From: UBA7328 sp002471345
GTDB lineage: Bacteria > Bacteroidota > Bacteroidia > Chitinophagales > Saprospiraceae
DNA: 16,853 nt
Assembly (NCBI GenBank): GCA_964011275.1
Contig: CAXGOB010000093.1
Coordinates: 1 to 16,853, forward strand
Direction of reading: 5' to 3'
The stretch's first letter is position 1; every line of letters starts with the position of its first letter. The notes below the pieces were generated by a model. The model was not told where the DNA came from and did no database searches. It worked only from the letters and a program-made list of their open reading frames with translations. Both the position numbers and the translations under genes were made by a program. Below are positions 1 to 8,109 of this stretch, one piece after another.

Positions 1-1535
1 GATGTCAATAATCCATTCATATCTACCTTATCTCTAATCTTACTTACAACATCATCGATTTTCACTCTTTCTTGCTTAAGCGTATCTCTATCTCTGATAG
101 TGACACAATGATCATCCAAGGTCTCGAAATCAATAGTGACACAGTATGGTGTGCCAATTGCATCTTGTCTTCTATATCTCCTTCCTACAGCATCTTTTTC
201 GTCATACTGTGTATTGAAATGCAACTTTATTTTATCATGAACATCGTGGGCAGCCTTGGTCAATTCTACTTTGTTTTTAAGCAAGGGAAGAACTGCACAT
301 TTCACAGGTGCGATGGCTGGATTTAAAGATAGTACGGTTCTAGTAGATTCCTTCCCGGAAGAATCAGGAACGGATTCTTCTTTGAGATTTTCACTAATTT
401 GGCTTAAGAACATTCTATCTGCTCCTATTGAAGTTTCTACAACATAAGGCACATAGCTTTCATTGATTTCAGGATCAAAGTATTGTAATTTCTTACCTGA
501 GAGTTTTTGATGGCTTCCCAAGTCAAAATCAGTTCGAGAGTGAATGCCTTCTAATTCTTTGAATCCAAAAGGGAATTGATACTCAATGTCTAAAGCAGCA
601 TTAGCATAATGTGCTAAATTATCATGGTCATGAAATCTCAAATGATTAGAGCTAGTACCTAAAGATTCATGCCATTTCATTCTCGTTTCTTTCCAATGTC
701 TGTACCACTCCATTTCGGTGCCAGGCTTTACAAAAAACTGCATCTCCATCTGCTCGAATTCTCTCATCCTAAAAATGAACTGTCTTGCTACAATTTCATT
801 TCTAAATGCTTTTCCTATTTGGGCTATCCCAAAAGGAATTTTTTGTCGAGTTGTTTTTTGAACATTCAAGAAATTCACGAAAATTCCCTGAGCTGTTTCT
901 GGTCTGAGATATAACTTGCCTTCTTCTCCTGCTATATTCCCAAGCTGTGTATTAAACATCAAGTTGAATTGACGAACATCGGTCCAGTTTTTACTTCCAC
1001 TATCAGGACAAGCTATTTCTAATCTTTCAATTAGCTCTTTTAAACCAACCATGTTTTCATCTTTAAGATGTTGATTCATCTCTCCTAAAATAGAATCTAT
1101 TTTAGATTGACGATCTATGATCCGCCCATTGGTAGTCTTAAATTGATCTTCGTCAAAATCATCGCCAAAGCGCTTTCTTGCTTTCTCAACATCTTTAATG
1201 ATCTTGGCTTCTATCTTATCTGTATATCCTTCTATAAGCTGATCTGCTCTATATCTTTTTTTAGAGTCTTTATTGTCAACTAATGGGTCATTAAAAGCAT
1301 CCACATGACCAGAGGCTTTCCAGGTCTTAGGATGCATGAAAATCGCAGCATCGATTCCAACAATATTTCCATGCATTTGCACCATGCTTTTCCACCAATA
1401 TTGTTTGATATTATTCTTCAGTTCTACACCATAGGGGCCATAGTCATACACAGCTGATAATCCATCATAGATATCACTTGATTGGTAAATGAATCCATAT
1501 TCTTTGCAGTGACTTATTATTTGTTTAAAATCCAT
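1..1535 (-). CDS. glyS: Glycyl-tRNA synthetase (3' end cut by window edge)
   Basis: Class II glycyl-tRNA synthetase of the single-chain (alpha2) type, which charges tRNA-Gly with glycine in the cytoplasm. An open frame of 511 complete codons runs from ATG at 1535 to the window start without a stop. The family is usually a little over 500 residues in this phylum, so only a few C-terminal residues should be missing. Visible landmarks are the GlyRS signature LRPETAQG at residues 210-217, class II motif 2 around FRNE (244-247, continuing into RMREFEQMEMQFF), and motif 3 as ETSIGADR (367-374). An anticodon-binding domain follows from about residue 400. The ATG is supported by the typical N-terminal sequence beginning MDFKQIISHCKEYGF, which leads into a YDYGPYG motif. 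It is separated by 176 bp from the receptor gene upstream and probably has its own promoter. No oddities seen. Confidence 0.96.
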   Translation of the reverse strand, partial: MDFKQIISHCKEYGFIYQSSDIYDGLSAVYDYGPYGVELKNNIKQYWWKSMVQMHGNIVGIDAAIFMHPKTWKASGHVDAFNDPLVDNKDSKKRYRADQLIEGYTDKIEAKIIKDVEKARKRFGDDFDEDQFKTTNGRIIDRQSKIDSILGEMNQHLKDENMVGLKELIERLEIACPDSGSKNWTDVRQFNLMFNTQLGNIAGEEGKLYLRPETAQGIFVNFLNVQKTTRQKIPFGIAQIGKAFRNEIVARQFIFRMREFEQMEMQFFVKPGTEMEWYRHWKETRMKWHESLGTSSNHLRFHDHDNLAHYANAALDIEYQFPFGFKELEGIHSRTDFDLGSHQKLSGKKLQYFDPEINESYVPYVVETSIGADRMFLSQISENLKEESVPDSSGKESTRTVLSLNPAIAPVKCAVLPLLKNKVELTKAAHDVHDKIKLHFNTQYDEKDAVGRRYRRQDAIGTPYCVTIDFETLDDHCVTIRDRDTLKQERVKIDDVVSKIRDKVDMNGLLT

Positions 1536-1611
1536 AAGAATCTGATATATTATTGGACTGTTTTAACTGATTAAAATAGAGAAAAGTAAATCTCTGTAAT
1601 ACTTAACGTAG

Positions 1612-1619
1612 CAAATATA
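1612..1619 (-). promoter_or_regulatory. Putative -7 promoter element of glyS
   Basis: On the minus strand this octamer reads TATATTTG, a perfect match to the Bacteroidota housekeeping -7 consensus TAnnTTTG. A start site a few bases downstream would give a leader of about 70 nt before the glyS ATG at 1535. No clean TTG -33 element sits at the expected 17-23 bp distance; a TGG at 19 bp is the nearest. The rest of the 176-bp gap (1536-1711) shows nothing else convincing, including no clear terminator for the receptor operon. Confidence 0.5.
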
Positions 1620-1711
1620 GATTCATTCAAACATTTTGCCACTTTACTAGCTTCAATTTGGATATCTGGAGAAAGGTTGATGATGGATTAATCAATATTG
1701 AGTTCATTATT

Positions 1712-4285
1712 TTACCAAAAGAATCGAACCATTAAAAGAGGAGTTCTTTTTAGCAATCTTTTTTCAGAAGATATAATTATTTGTTCTTCCCTTTCATTTT
1801 CATCTATAAATGAACTTCTACTAAAGATATTAGTATGGTCCAACAAGTTGAGAACAGAGGTACTTACTTCAAAGTTTATGGATTCAGATTTGTGTTGATA
1901 TGTCAACCCAAGATCCAATCTATGGTAATGACTTAATTGGTTCCCATTGATGGATTCATAGTTGATCTGAAATTCATCTTCATCAATTTCGGAAGGAATA
2001 ATTCCATTAGGTAAGGAATAAGGCAGGCCTGATTTGAAATGATAACTGCACATTAATTGAAAATTTTTATAATTGATTTTATTTACCAGCTTTAAAATAT
2101 GTTTCTGTTGAATGGTTGCTGGGAAAGTAAGGGAAGAGATATTTGGGAAAAAGTAGTCATTTTGATTCCAAGAATAGGTCAACCAAGATTGAACATTTGC
2201 TTTTTTTATTAAACTCCAGTTTTTATTTATCAATAAATCAATACCTACTGATGTAGATTGACCATCATCAAAATCTTCAGGATCAATTCCAATAGAAGAA
2301 GACTGTAGAAGACTGAGCCCTGAAAGAACATTTCTATATCCCGAAACATCAAATAACCATCCATCTTTTTTATACAATGCCCCTAACGAAACTTTTTTTG
2401 CTTCGAGAATTTCATCGTCTTCAATGTCTTTGAGAATCCAGATGTTTCCATTGAGATTAAGATCAAAGCCTCCGAATTCTTCTAATTGATTTATGAACTG
2501 AAAAGTTCTGCCAGTGGCAAGGATTATACTGAAAGCATTCGAAAGTTTATATTGTATACTAATCCTTGGAGAAATGAAATACTGGTTATTGCCTAATGGA
2601 TTTGTCATTTTTAGACCTGTGTTGAAATTCAAGTTTCCTATGATACCATCAACTGTCATAAAAAGATTATGAAACTTGCCAGAAGTTTTCTCTTGTTCAT
2701 TTATATCTTCTTCAAATTCTGCTATTTCTGTAAGTGCGAAGCCGACTTCCTTAATATTATAGCTATAGCCTAGGCCAAAATTTATTCCATTACTAGTTCT
2801 ATATTTATGATCTATTTTTACTGATTCGTCATTGATATTATTTGATCCGAATGAATAAACCAATGGATCTTCTTCATCCATATTTACAATAGAAAATTCA
2901 AGTTCATTTTCAGTAATAGAGTTAGTGTACTCAGTAGTAGTCGAATGCTGAGTATTCCAATTCATTTGGGCAATGCCACTTACAATGTCCACTTTATAGT
3001 CCACCAGATCATCAGAAGTAAGCCCATCGAAAAATTCCTCACTTGAATAAGAAAAGCGATTTCTACTTTTGAAGTAAGACCCTGAAATATTGATTTTTGC
3101 ATTGGGTTTAAAATTGACTTTTGCATTCAAGTCGTGAAATGAAAGTTCATTTTCTGCTGTTCTTTCTCCTTCTTCTATTTCAGCTTGATTTTCTTCAATC
3201 TTAGTATTTTGGAATATAGTCTCTGAATAGGACGAAAAAGTCTGTGATTGAAATAAATCATATATCGACTTTCTTCCAGAAAGAATAATAGATAAGTGAT
3301 TTTTCACAATTGGTGATTCTAAAAAGAAATGACCTTCTGTAAGCGTAAGCCCAGCTCCAATACTCAGATTTTCAGATGGCTTGTCATTCAACGAAATATC
3401 TATGAGAGAGCCTACTCTATTATCATATTTAGGGTGGAAGATATCTTTGTAGAGATTCACTTGATTAACTACATATGGGTTGATGGCTGATATCATTCCA
3501 AACATATGCCCTGGATTATAGAGAGGTGCATTCTCCCATAATACTATGCTATGATCTGCTGAAGCCCCTCTGATATTTAGATTTGTAGCGCTATCGTCAG
3601 TGCTAGATACTCCAGGTAAGAATTGCAAAGATCTTAATACATCAGATTCTAATGATGATTTGCGTTGTGTGAAGTTCTCATAGTTAAAATGAAAGGAACC
3701 ATATTCTTTAGTCTTTGTGATATCCCTGAGGATATAACCTTTGATGACTACTTTATCTGTAAGTATATTTTCATCTGTTTCTAAAATAATTATAGGGCAT
3801 GGTTCCGATTCAAACCAGGATACTCGAAAATCTTTTGATTTGTATCCAATGTAGCTGATTGACACAATATCATCTTTGAGACCTTGATGAGTAAAGCTAA
3901 AAAATCCATTGTCATCTGATTCGGTTCCAGTGACAGAATTGGAAATTTTTATATTTCCATAAGGCAGAATCTGATCGTCTAATTTGTCTTTTATAGTTCC
4001 ACAAATTGTATACATCGTAGGTAACGATTTATAGATAAGCACTTCATTTCTATTAGTAACCTGATAGTGAAATGGAGTGCTTTGAAGTATATGAGTTATA
4101 AATTTTTCGTCTATCTGATTAGGAATCTCACCATCATAGAAGTATAGGGAAAGGCTATCTTTTTCATAATTAAAAGTAAAATCTGAAAATGATTCTAATT
4201 CACTGAAAACTTTGGCCAAGTCTTTCTGTCCAAAGCTCAGATTTAATTTAATAAGTAATGCTAAAACAACTAAAAATTTAGTCAT
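1712..4285 (-). CDS. TonB-dependent outer membrane receptor with STN signalling domain (FecA-like transducer)
   Basis: This is an 857-residue outer membrane beta-barrel transporter. It has a signal peptide (residues 1-19, ending SFG before Q20). An STN-type domain follows (about 20-87), the part that in FecA-type transducers contacts the FecR anti-sigma factor in the periplasm. Next come a carboxypeptidase-regulatory-like beta-sandwich (about 92-165), the plug (about 205-300, with LNIRGASADHSIVLWENAPL-type features) and a long barrel ending in the aromatic C-terminus RFFW. The start is only 14 bp after the fecR stop, so it is the last gene of the sigma-fecR-receptor operon. No susD-like gene is adjacent, so it is not a classic SusCD glycan importer in this context. 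The substrate cannot be read from the sequence; siderophore, peptide or another ligand are all possible. The STN domain argues that binding is signalled to FecR. Confidence 0.9.
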   Translation of the reverse strand: MTKFLVVLALLIKLNLSFGQKDLAKVFSELESFSDFTFNYEKDSLSLYFYDGEIPNQIDEKFITHILQSTPFHYQVTNRNEVLIYKSLPTMYTICGTIKDKLDDQILPYGNIKISNSVTGTESDDNGFFSFTHQGLKDDIVSISYIGYKSKDFRVSWFESEPCPIIILETDENILTDKVVIKGYILRDITKTKEYGSFHFNYENFTQRKSSLESDVLRSLQFLPGVSSTDDSATNLNIRGASADHSIVLWENAPLYNPGHMFGMISAINPYVVNQVNLYKDIFHPKYDNRVGSLIDISLNDKPSENLSIGAGLTLTEGHFFLESPIVKNHLSIILSGRKSIYDLFQSQTFSSYSETIFQNTKIEENQAEIEEGERTAENELSFHDLNAKVNFKPNAKINISGSYFKSRNRFSYSSEEFFDGLTSDDLVDYKVDIVSGIAQMNWNTQHSTTTEYTNSITENELEFSIVNMDEEDPLVYSFGSNNINDESVKIDHKYRTSNGINFGLGYSYNIKEVGFALTEIAEFEEDINEQEKTSGKFHNLFMTVDGIIGNLNFNTGLKMTNPLGNNQYFISPRISIQYKLSNAFSIILATGRTFQFINQLEEFGGFDLNLNGNIWILKDIEDDEILEAKKVSLGALYKKDGWLFDVSGYRNVLSGLSLLQSSSIGIDPEDFDDGQSTSVGIDLLINKNWSLIKKANVQSWLTYSWNQNDYFFPNISSLTFPATIQQKHILKLVNKINYKNFQLMCSYHFKSGLPYSLPNGIIPSEIDEDEFQINYESINGNQLSHYHRLDLGLTYQHKSESINFEVSTSVLNLLDHTNIFSRSSFIDENEREEQIIISSEKRLLKRTPLLMVRFFW

Positions 4286-4299
4286 GGACTAAAAGTAAC

Positions 4300-5202
4300 T
4301 CACCTATTCCTTACAACTATGGATTTTTGCTCTTGATCTATATTAAATTCAAGCCCTAATGGAATGCAAATCGATTCCATAGCTCCTGTCAAGTTTTCAT
4401 GAGTGACTTGTCCAGTGAATTTTTTATTGATGTCCATTTGTGTTATTGTGAAATTATACTGACGTTCTAGTTCTGCAAATACATCGGATAATGGCTCATC
4501 TTGGAATTGAGAAAAATTGTTCATCCAGTCAGGTAGAATATTTATGATGATTTGTTTTTCAGGAGCTTTCCCTTCTGTCATAATCACAGATTCTCCTTTT
4601 TCCAAGATGACAAAGTCTTTTTTATTAGACACTCTTACTTGCCCTTCATAGCACTCTACTGTTAATTTGTCTCCCCAAGTTCTCACATTGAATTGTGTGC
4701 CTAAGACTTCCACATCTCCAACTGTGCTGTATACTTTAAATTTTTCTCCTTTTTTTACTTCGAAAAGTCCTTCTCCTTTTAAATGAACCACTCTTTGTTT
4801 AGATAATAGACCTGATCTGTGTTTTAAGAAAGATCCATCATTGAGGATTACCGATGATCCATCTGACAGCGTAATAGATTCATTCATTCCATTCAGTACT
4901 GTATATTTTGTATATGAGGCAGAATAGAACAAATAAATACTAGACACAACTAAAAGAATTGATGCAGCTGCAAGCCATGCCCTTTGTGGTATTATTTTTT
5001 TGACCTTTTTCCTATTGGCTTTATGATCAGTAAAGTTTTGATATGCATCATCTAGATTTATTTCATTTGACTCCCAAAGATCAACTGCATTGATAATATT
5101 TTTCAATTGATCCTCTTCCCCATTTTCACGTATTGACTTCCTCTCTTCGTCAGAGAGGTCGCCCTTCAGCCATCTACTATATAGTGTGGATTGATCAGCC
5201 AT
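4300..5202 (-). CDS. FecR-family anti-sigma factor (FecR + DUF4974)
   Basis: This 300-residue inner membrane regulator would hold the partner ECF sigma factor inactive, or activate it on signal. It has a cytoplasmic N-terminal region (1-73), one membrane segment (about 75-96, rich in A, L, I and V after a Lys/Arg stretch) and a periplasmic FecR domain (about 98-205) with the typical GTQFNVR motif at 168-174. The C-terminal DUF4974/STN-like domain (about 230-297) contains PLSDVFAELERQYNF and ends in SIVVRNR. It lies between the sigma gene (89-bp gap) and the receptor gene (14-bp gap), the standard Bacteroidota order. A GGGTAAAA-type element directed at this gene overlaps the sigma stop codon, so fecR and the receptor may have their own autoregulated promoter as well as read-through from the sigma gene. 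Confidence 0.94.
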   Translation of the reverse strand: MADQSTLYSRWLKGDLSDEERKSIRENGEEDQLKNIINAVDLWESNEINLDDAYQNFTDHKANRKKVKKIIPQRAWLAAASILLVVSSIYLFYSASYTKYTVLNGMNESITLSDGSSVILNDGSFLKHRSGLLSKQRVVHLKGEGLFEVKKGEKFKVYSTVGDVEVLGTQFNVRTWGDKLTVECYEGQVRVSNKKDFVILEKGESVIMTEGKAPEKQIIINILPDWMNNFSQFQDEPLSDVFAELERQYNFTITQMDINKKFTGQVTHENLTGAMESICIPLGLEFNIDQEQKSIVVRNR

Positions 5203-5265
5203 TAGTGATTTATAATTTTATCATATATGAGAGAATTTTTCTCGCAAATATGAAACCAAGTAGAT

Positions 5266-5296
5266 AGATAACAGTCATTATTCATTTTACCCTATA
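5266..5296 (-). promoter_or_regulatory. Putative ECF-sigma promoter, copy A, directed at fecR
   Basis: On the minus strand the sequence is TATA-GGGTAAAA (GGGTAAAA at 5292-5285), ten bases, CTGTT (5274-5270), two bases, CT (5267-5266). The same blocks at the same spacing occur at 5907-5937 and 6176-6206 on the plus strand. The first block overlaps the TAG stop codon of the sigma gene. The distance to the fecR ATG at 5202 is about 64 bp from the second block. GGGTAA to the NNCT block is about 17 bp, in line with ECF -35/-10 spacing. The recurrence is seen directly; recognition by the neighbouring sigma factor is inferred. Confidence 0.6.
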
Positions 5297-5798
5297 CTTT
5301 TGGGTGTACTTTTCTCAATTGTAATAATGCCAAGTGCATTTTCTTTTCTACAGTTTTCACACTGATATCTAACATTTCTGCTATTTCTCTGTATTTTTTT
5401 TTCTCTATTCGATTCAAAAGAAAAATGGTTCTTTGATCTTCAGGCAATGAAGAAATGGTCCGCTCTAAAAGTTCGTGAAACTCTTTTTTCTGATAAATGA
5501 ATTCAGGGTTTTCAGTTTCTACTTTCTGATCTAATCTCTTTTTAAATTTTAAGTCGACCTTTTTTCTTTTTACCTGATTGAGAAAAAAATTATTAGCGAT
5601 TTTAAAAAGAAAGGACCTGGCTTTTTCAAAGGACACCTTTGCGCAATTTTCCCAGAGCTTACTAAATGCATCCTGCATATAGTCCTCAGCTTGCTCCTGA
5701 TTTCCACAGCGATAGTACATGTACTCTTTTAATGACTGCGCATTATCAAAGAAGACTGATTTAAATACTTTTTCATCACAGATAGAGGAAGAGGGCAT
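5292..5798 (-). CDS. ECF-type RNA polymerase sigma factor (FecI-like)
   Basis: A 168-residue sigma-70 family protein of the extracytoplasmic function class. Region 2 spans about residues 20-80, with the DYMQDAFSKLWE core-binding helix at 39-50 and the IANNFFLNQVKRKK promoter-melting stretch at 67-80. Region 4 spans about 108-164, with SLPEDQRTIFLLNR followed by the helix-turn-helix YREIAEMLDISVKTVEKKM (136-154). The length is typical of the family. It is the first gene of the sigma-fecR-receptor operon and diverges from the small HTH gene across 154 bp. It would direct RNA polymerase to the regulon controlled by FecR; the three shared GGGTAAAA elements here are candidate targets. No such element lies on the minus strand upstream of its own ATG, so its own transcription is probably constitutive or controlled otherwise. 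Confidence 0.95.
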   Translation of the reverse strand: MPSSSICDEKVFKSVFFDNAQSLKEYMYYRCGNQEQAEDYMQDAFSKLWENCAKVSFEKARSFLFKIANNFFLNQVKRKKVDLKFKKRLDQKVETENPEFIYQKKEFHELLERTISSLPEDQRTIFLLNRIEKKKYREIAEMLDISVKTVEKKMHLALLQLRKVHPKV

Positions 5799-5906
5799 AA
5801 ATATTCTTAGCTGAAAATTGAGAGGTTAAATATAGGTTGGATTACATGAAAACAGGAAGATCAAAAATTAATAATAACACGGAAGCCGTATAAATATGCA
5901 TCTCAC

Positions 5907-5937
5907 TATAGGGTAAAATTCATGCTCATTGTTTGCT
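5907..5937 (+). promoter_or_regulatory. Putative ECF-sigma promoter, copy B, upstream of the small HTH gene
   Basis: TATA-GGGTAAAA (GGGTAAAA at 5911-5918), ten bases, TTGTT (5929-5933), two bases, CT (5936-5937). Blocks and spacing are identical to the copies at 5266-5296 (minus) and 6176-6206 (plus). The ATG at 5953 lies only 15 bp past the second block, so the mRNA leader would be very short, about ten bases. It sits within the 154-bp divergent gap (5799-5952), which otherwise shows only AT-rich sequence and no clear promoter for the sigma gene. Confidence 0.6.
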
Positions 5938-5952
5938 TCTTAAATATTAATA

Positions 5953-6168
5953 ATGAACTACAATTTAACAAAAAGAGAATCTGAAGTTTTGGAACTCATT
6001 TCTTTCGGATATACAGATAAAGAGATTGGGACCAAATTATTCTTGAGTCATTATACAGTGACTGATCACAGATATAGCGCATTAAGAAAATTAAAAGGCA
6101 AAAATGCAGCTGGAATGGTCCGAAGGGCTTTTGAAGCTGGTTTACTATTGATTGATAACAATTCATAA
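5953..6168 (+). CDS. Small stand-alone LuxR/GerE-type helix-turn-helix regulator
   Basis: A 71-residue protein that is almost entirely a GerE (LuxR C-terminal) DNA-binding domain. It starts with LTKRESEVLELIS (residues 5-17), followed by GYTDKEIGTKLFLSHYTVTDHR, which is the helix-turn-helix, and ends KNAAGMVRRAFEAGLLL. There is no receiver or ligand-binding domain, and the preceding sequence is intergenic with a likely promoter, so this is a short protein rather than the end of a longer one. It lies between the divergent sigma gene and the DUF1800 gene, 64 bp before the latter, and has its own copy of the putative ECF promoter. It may modulate the exported-protein cassette downstream or the sigma operon. 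The DNA target and any signal are unknown. Confidence 0.82.
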   Translation: MNYNLTKRESEVLELISFGYTDKEIGTKLFLSHYTVTDHRYSALRKLKGKNAAGMVRRAFEAGLLLIDNNS

Positions 6169-6175
6169 AATTAAT

Positions 6176-6206
6176 CATAGGGTAAAAACCATCCTTCTTG
6201 TTCTCT
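6176..6206 (+). promoter_or_regulatory. Putative ECF-sigma promoter, copy C, upstream of the DUF1800 gene
   Basis: CATA-GGGTAAAA (GGGTAAAA at 6180-6187), ten bases, TTGTT (6198-6202), two bases, CT (6205-6206). This is the third copy of the bipartite element, with the same internal distances as copies A and B. The second block is 26 bp before the DUF1800 ATG at 6233, giving a leader of about 20 nt. It lies just 7 bp after the small HTH gene's stop codon, which suggests that the cassette is transcribed from its own promoter. Confidence 0.6.
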
Positions 6207-6232
6207 CTATAATCACGCAATAAATTTTTAAG

Positions 6233-7981
6233 ATGATAAGAATATTAACAATTGCTTTTCTTCTAATAACACAGATTTCTTTTAGTCAAGACTATACAGA
6301 TTTTATCGGTGCCGGTCATAAAAACGGTATTACTGTTACTACAAGTCATAATGCTAATTCTACTGGTGTGACTACCATAGATGGCTTTCAAAATCACAAT
6401 GATTCATCACTAAAAGACGCATCTAGATTTTTAGCTCAAGCTTCAATGGGTTATGATTTTGAGACCATTGAAAATGTTGCAACTATGGGCTATGAGACTT
6501 GGATAAAAGAGCAGATGCTGTTGCCTATGCATACCACTGTAGATGCTGTTAATAATATCAAGAGGGTTTATGAAGAAACGATTTTACCTGACGAATTATA
6601 TGGATTTTTAGAATTCAGATCAGCATGGTGGAATATAATTTTGAATAACCCGGATCTCCTCAGGCAAAAAGTTACATGGTGTCTGAGCCAGATTTTTGTA
6701 ACATCTGCGGTAGGGAGTGATCTATTTGAGGATGTAACCGCACTTTCTACAGTCTATTATGATTTATTACAGCGTCATTCTTTTGGGAATTATAGAGACC
6801 TTCTTTCTGCGATAAGTAGGAATTTTTCCATGGGTCTTTACCTGAGTCATTTTAACAATCCTAAATCAAATCCAGCTTTAAACATTCATCCTGATGAAAA
6901 TTTCGCCAGAGAAGTCATGCAACTATTTTCTATTGGGTTGTATGAGTTGAACACTGATGGAAGTATAAAATTGGATGTAAATGGCAAGTTTATCCCTACA
7001 TATGACAATGATGATATCAGAGAGTTTGCTAAAATTTTCACTGGTTTTGGTGATCCTGTGAATAATGAATTTGGAGTTTTTGAAGAAGAAGAGGTCATAG
7101 CAGAATCAGCATTGCCTATGAAAATGTATGATGAACATCACGAGCCAGGTCAAAAGAAACTGCTCAAAGGGCAAATCGTTCCTTCTGGTCAGACAGGCCT
7201 TGAGGATTTTGAAGATGCTATGGACAATCTTTTTAATCATCCTAACGTCGGCCCATTTATAGGAAAAGCAATGATTCAATTCATGGTAACATCTAACCCT
7301 AGTCCTGAGTACATTGAAAGAGTAGCAAGTGCTTTCAACAATAATGGCTTAGGAGTACGTGGTGATCTAAAAGCCGTCATTAAAGCAATACTCTTAGATC
7401 CGGAAGCGAGAAGTTGTTCACCTCAGGATTTTCTAAATTCAGGAAGGTTAAGAGAGCCACTTACAAGGTTTACATCACTTATAAAGGCCTTCAACCCTCA
7501 ACCCTTAGGAAATAATGAGAATGTATATGTCAATCCAATGTACGAATGGACTGAAAATATTGGACAGACACCACAGTATTCACCAAGTGTCTTTAATTTT
7601 TTTCAACCTGGATATCAACCTAATGGACTTATAGCTGATAATAATTTAGTAGGACCTGAATTCCAAATACATAATTCTTCTACCGCAGTAGCATTCGTAA
7701 ATCAATTAAATGAATGGGTATTTAATGAGTCACCATTTGAAGATGATATAGATGCAGGAATAAATTCAGGAATTAGAATGGATTATGGTGATGAATTGGC
7801 ATTGGTAGAAAACCCATCGGCCTTAGTCAACAGATTAGATATACTCCTTGGTGCAGGTCTTCTTACTCAAAGAACAAAGACCATCATCACCAATGCTATT
7901 ACGCAGCTTGACAATGAAGACCGACTTCCCATAGCTACTTACTTGATCATGATGTCACCTGACTATGCAGTTTTAAAATGA
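6233..7981 (+). CDS. DUF1800 family exported protein
   Basis: A 582-residue protein with a Sec-type signal peptide (about 1-19, MIRILTIAFLLITQISFSQ). It shows the DUF1800 pattern: a start motif RFLAQASMG (residues 65-73), the central DENFAREVMQLFSIGLYELN (221-240), and a C-terminal helical part with HPNVGPFIGKAMIQFMV (from 336) and VRGDLKAVIKAILLDPEAR. The family's biochemical role is not established; these proteins are commonly encoded directly before a DUF1501 protein, as here. It is predicted to act in the periplasm or at the cell surface. The DUF1501 gene follows after a 128-bp gap (7982-8109) that shows no convincing terminator or promoter, so the two are probably co-transcribed. The ATG was chosen because it gives the intact signal peptide and sits at a sensible distance from promoter copy C. 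Confidence 0.9.
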   Translation: MIRILTIAFLLITQISFSQDYTDFIGAGHKNGITVTTSHNANSTGVTTIDGFQNHNDSSLKDASRFLAQASMGYDFETIENVATMGYETWIKEQMLLPMHTTVDAVNNIKRVYEETILPDELYGFLEFRSAWWNIILNNPDLLRQKVTWCLSQIFVTSAVGSDLFEDVTALSTVYYDLLQRHSFGNYRDLLSAISRNFSMGLYLSHFNNPKSNPALNIHPDENFAREVMQLFSIGLYELNTDGSIKLDVNGKFIPTYDNDDIREFAKIFTGFGDPVNNEFGVFEEEEVIAESALPMKMYDEHHEPGQKKLLKGQIVPSGQTGLEDFEDAMDNLFNHPNVGPFIGKAMIQFMVTSNPSPEYIERVASAFNNNGLGVRGDLKAVIKAILLDPEARSCSPQDFLNSGRLREPLTRFTSLIKAFNPQPLGNNENVYVNPMYEWTENIGQTPQYSPSVFNFFQPGYQPNGLIADNNLVGPEFQIHNSSTAVAFVNQLNEWVFNESPFEDDIDAGINSGIRMDYGDELALVENPSALVNRLDILLGAGLLTQRTKTIITNAITQLDNEDRLPIATYLIMMSPDYAVLK

Positions 7982-8109
7982 TGATTTTGGAATAAATATG
8001 AGCTCACAGATGTCTATTTCGCTCAATTAAATAAAGGATCTGTTTTGGATAGATCAGCTTAATCTTTTTGGTGACACACCATAAAATATAACAATAAAAC
8101 AATCTAAAA

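Noticed and set aside
72..914. Short plus-strand open frames near the window start
   Set aside because: They are antisense to glycyl-tRNA synthetase, whose motifs are continuous across the region.
5996..6220. Minus-strand open frame of 74 codons opposite the small HTH gene
   Set aside because: The plus-strand frame encodes a clear GerE domain; the minus frame has no recognisable features and runs over promoter copy C.
7982..8109. Gap between the DUF1800 and DUF1501 genes, checked for a fourth copy of the promoter element or a terminator
   Set aside because: No GGGTAAAA block is present, and only short 4-5 bp stems were found.
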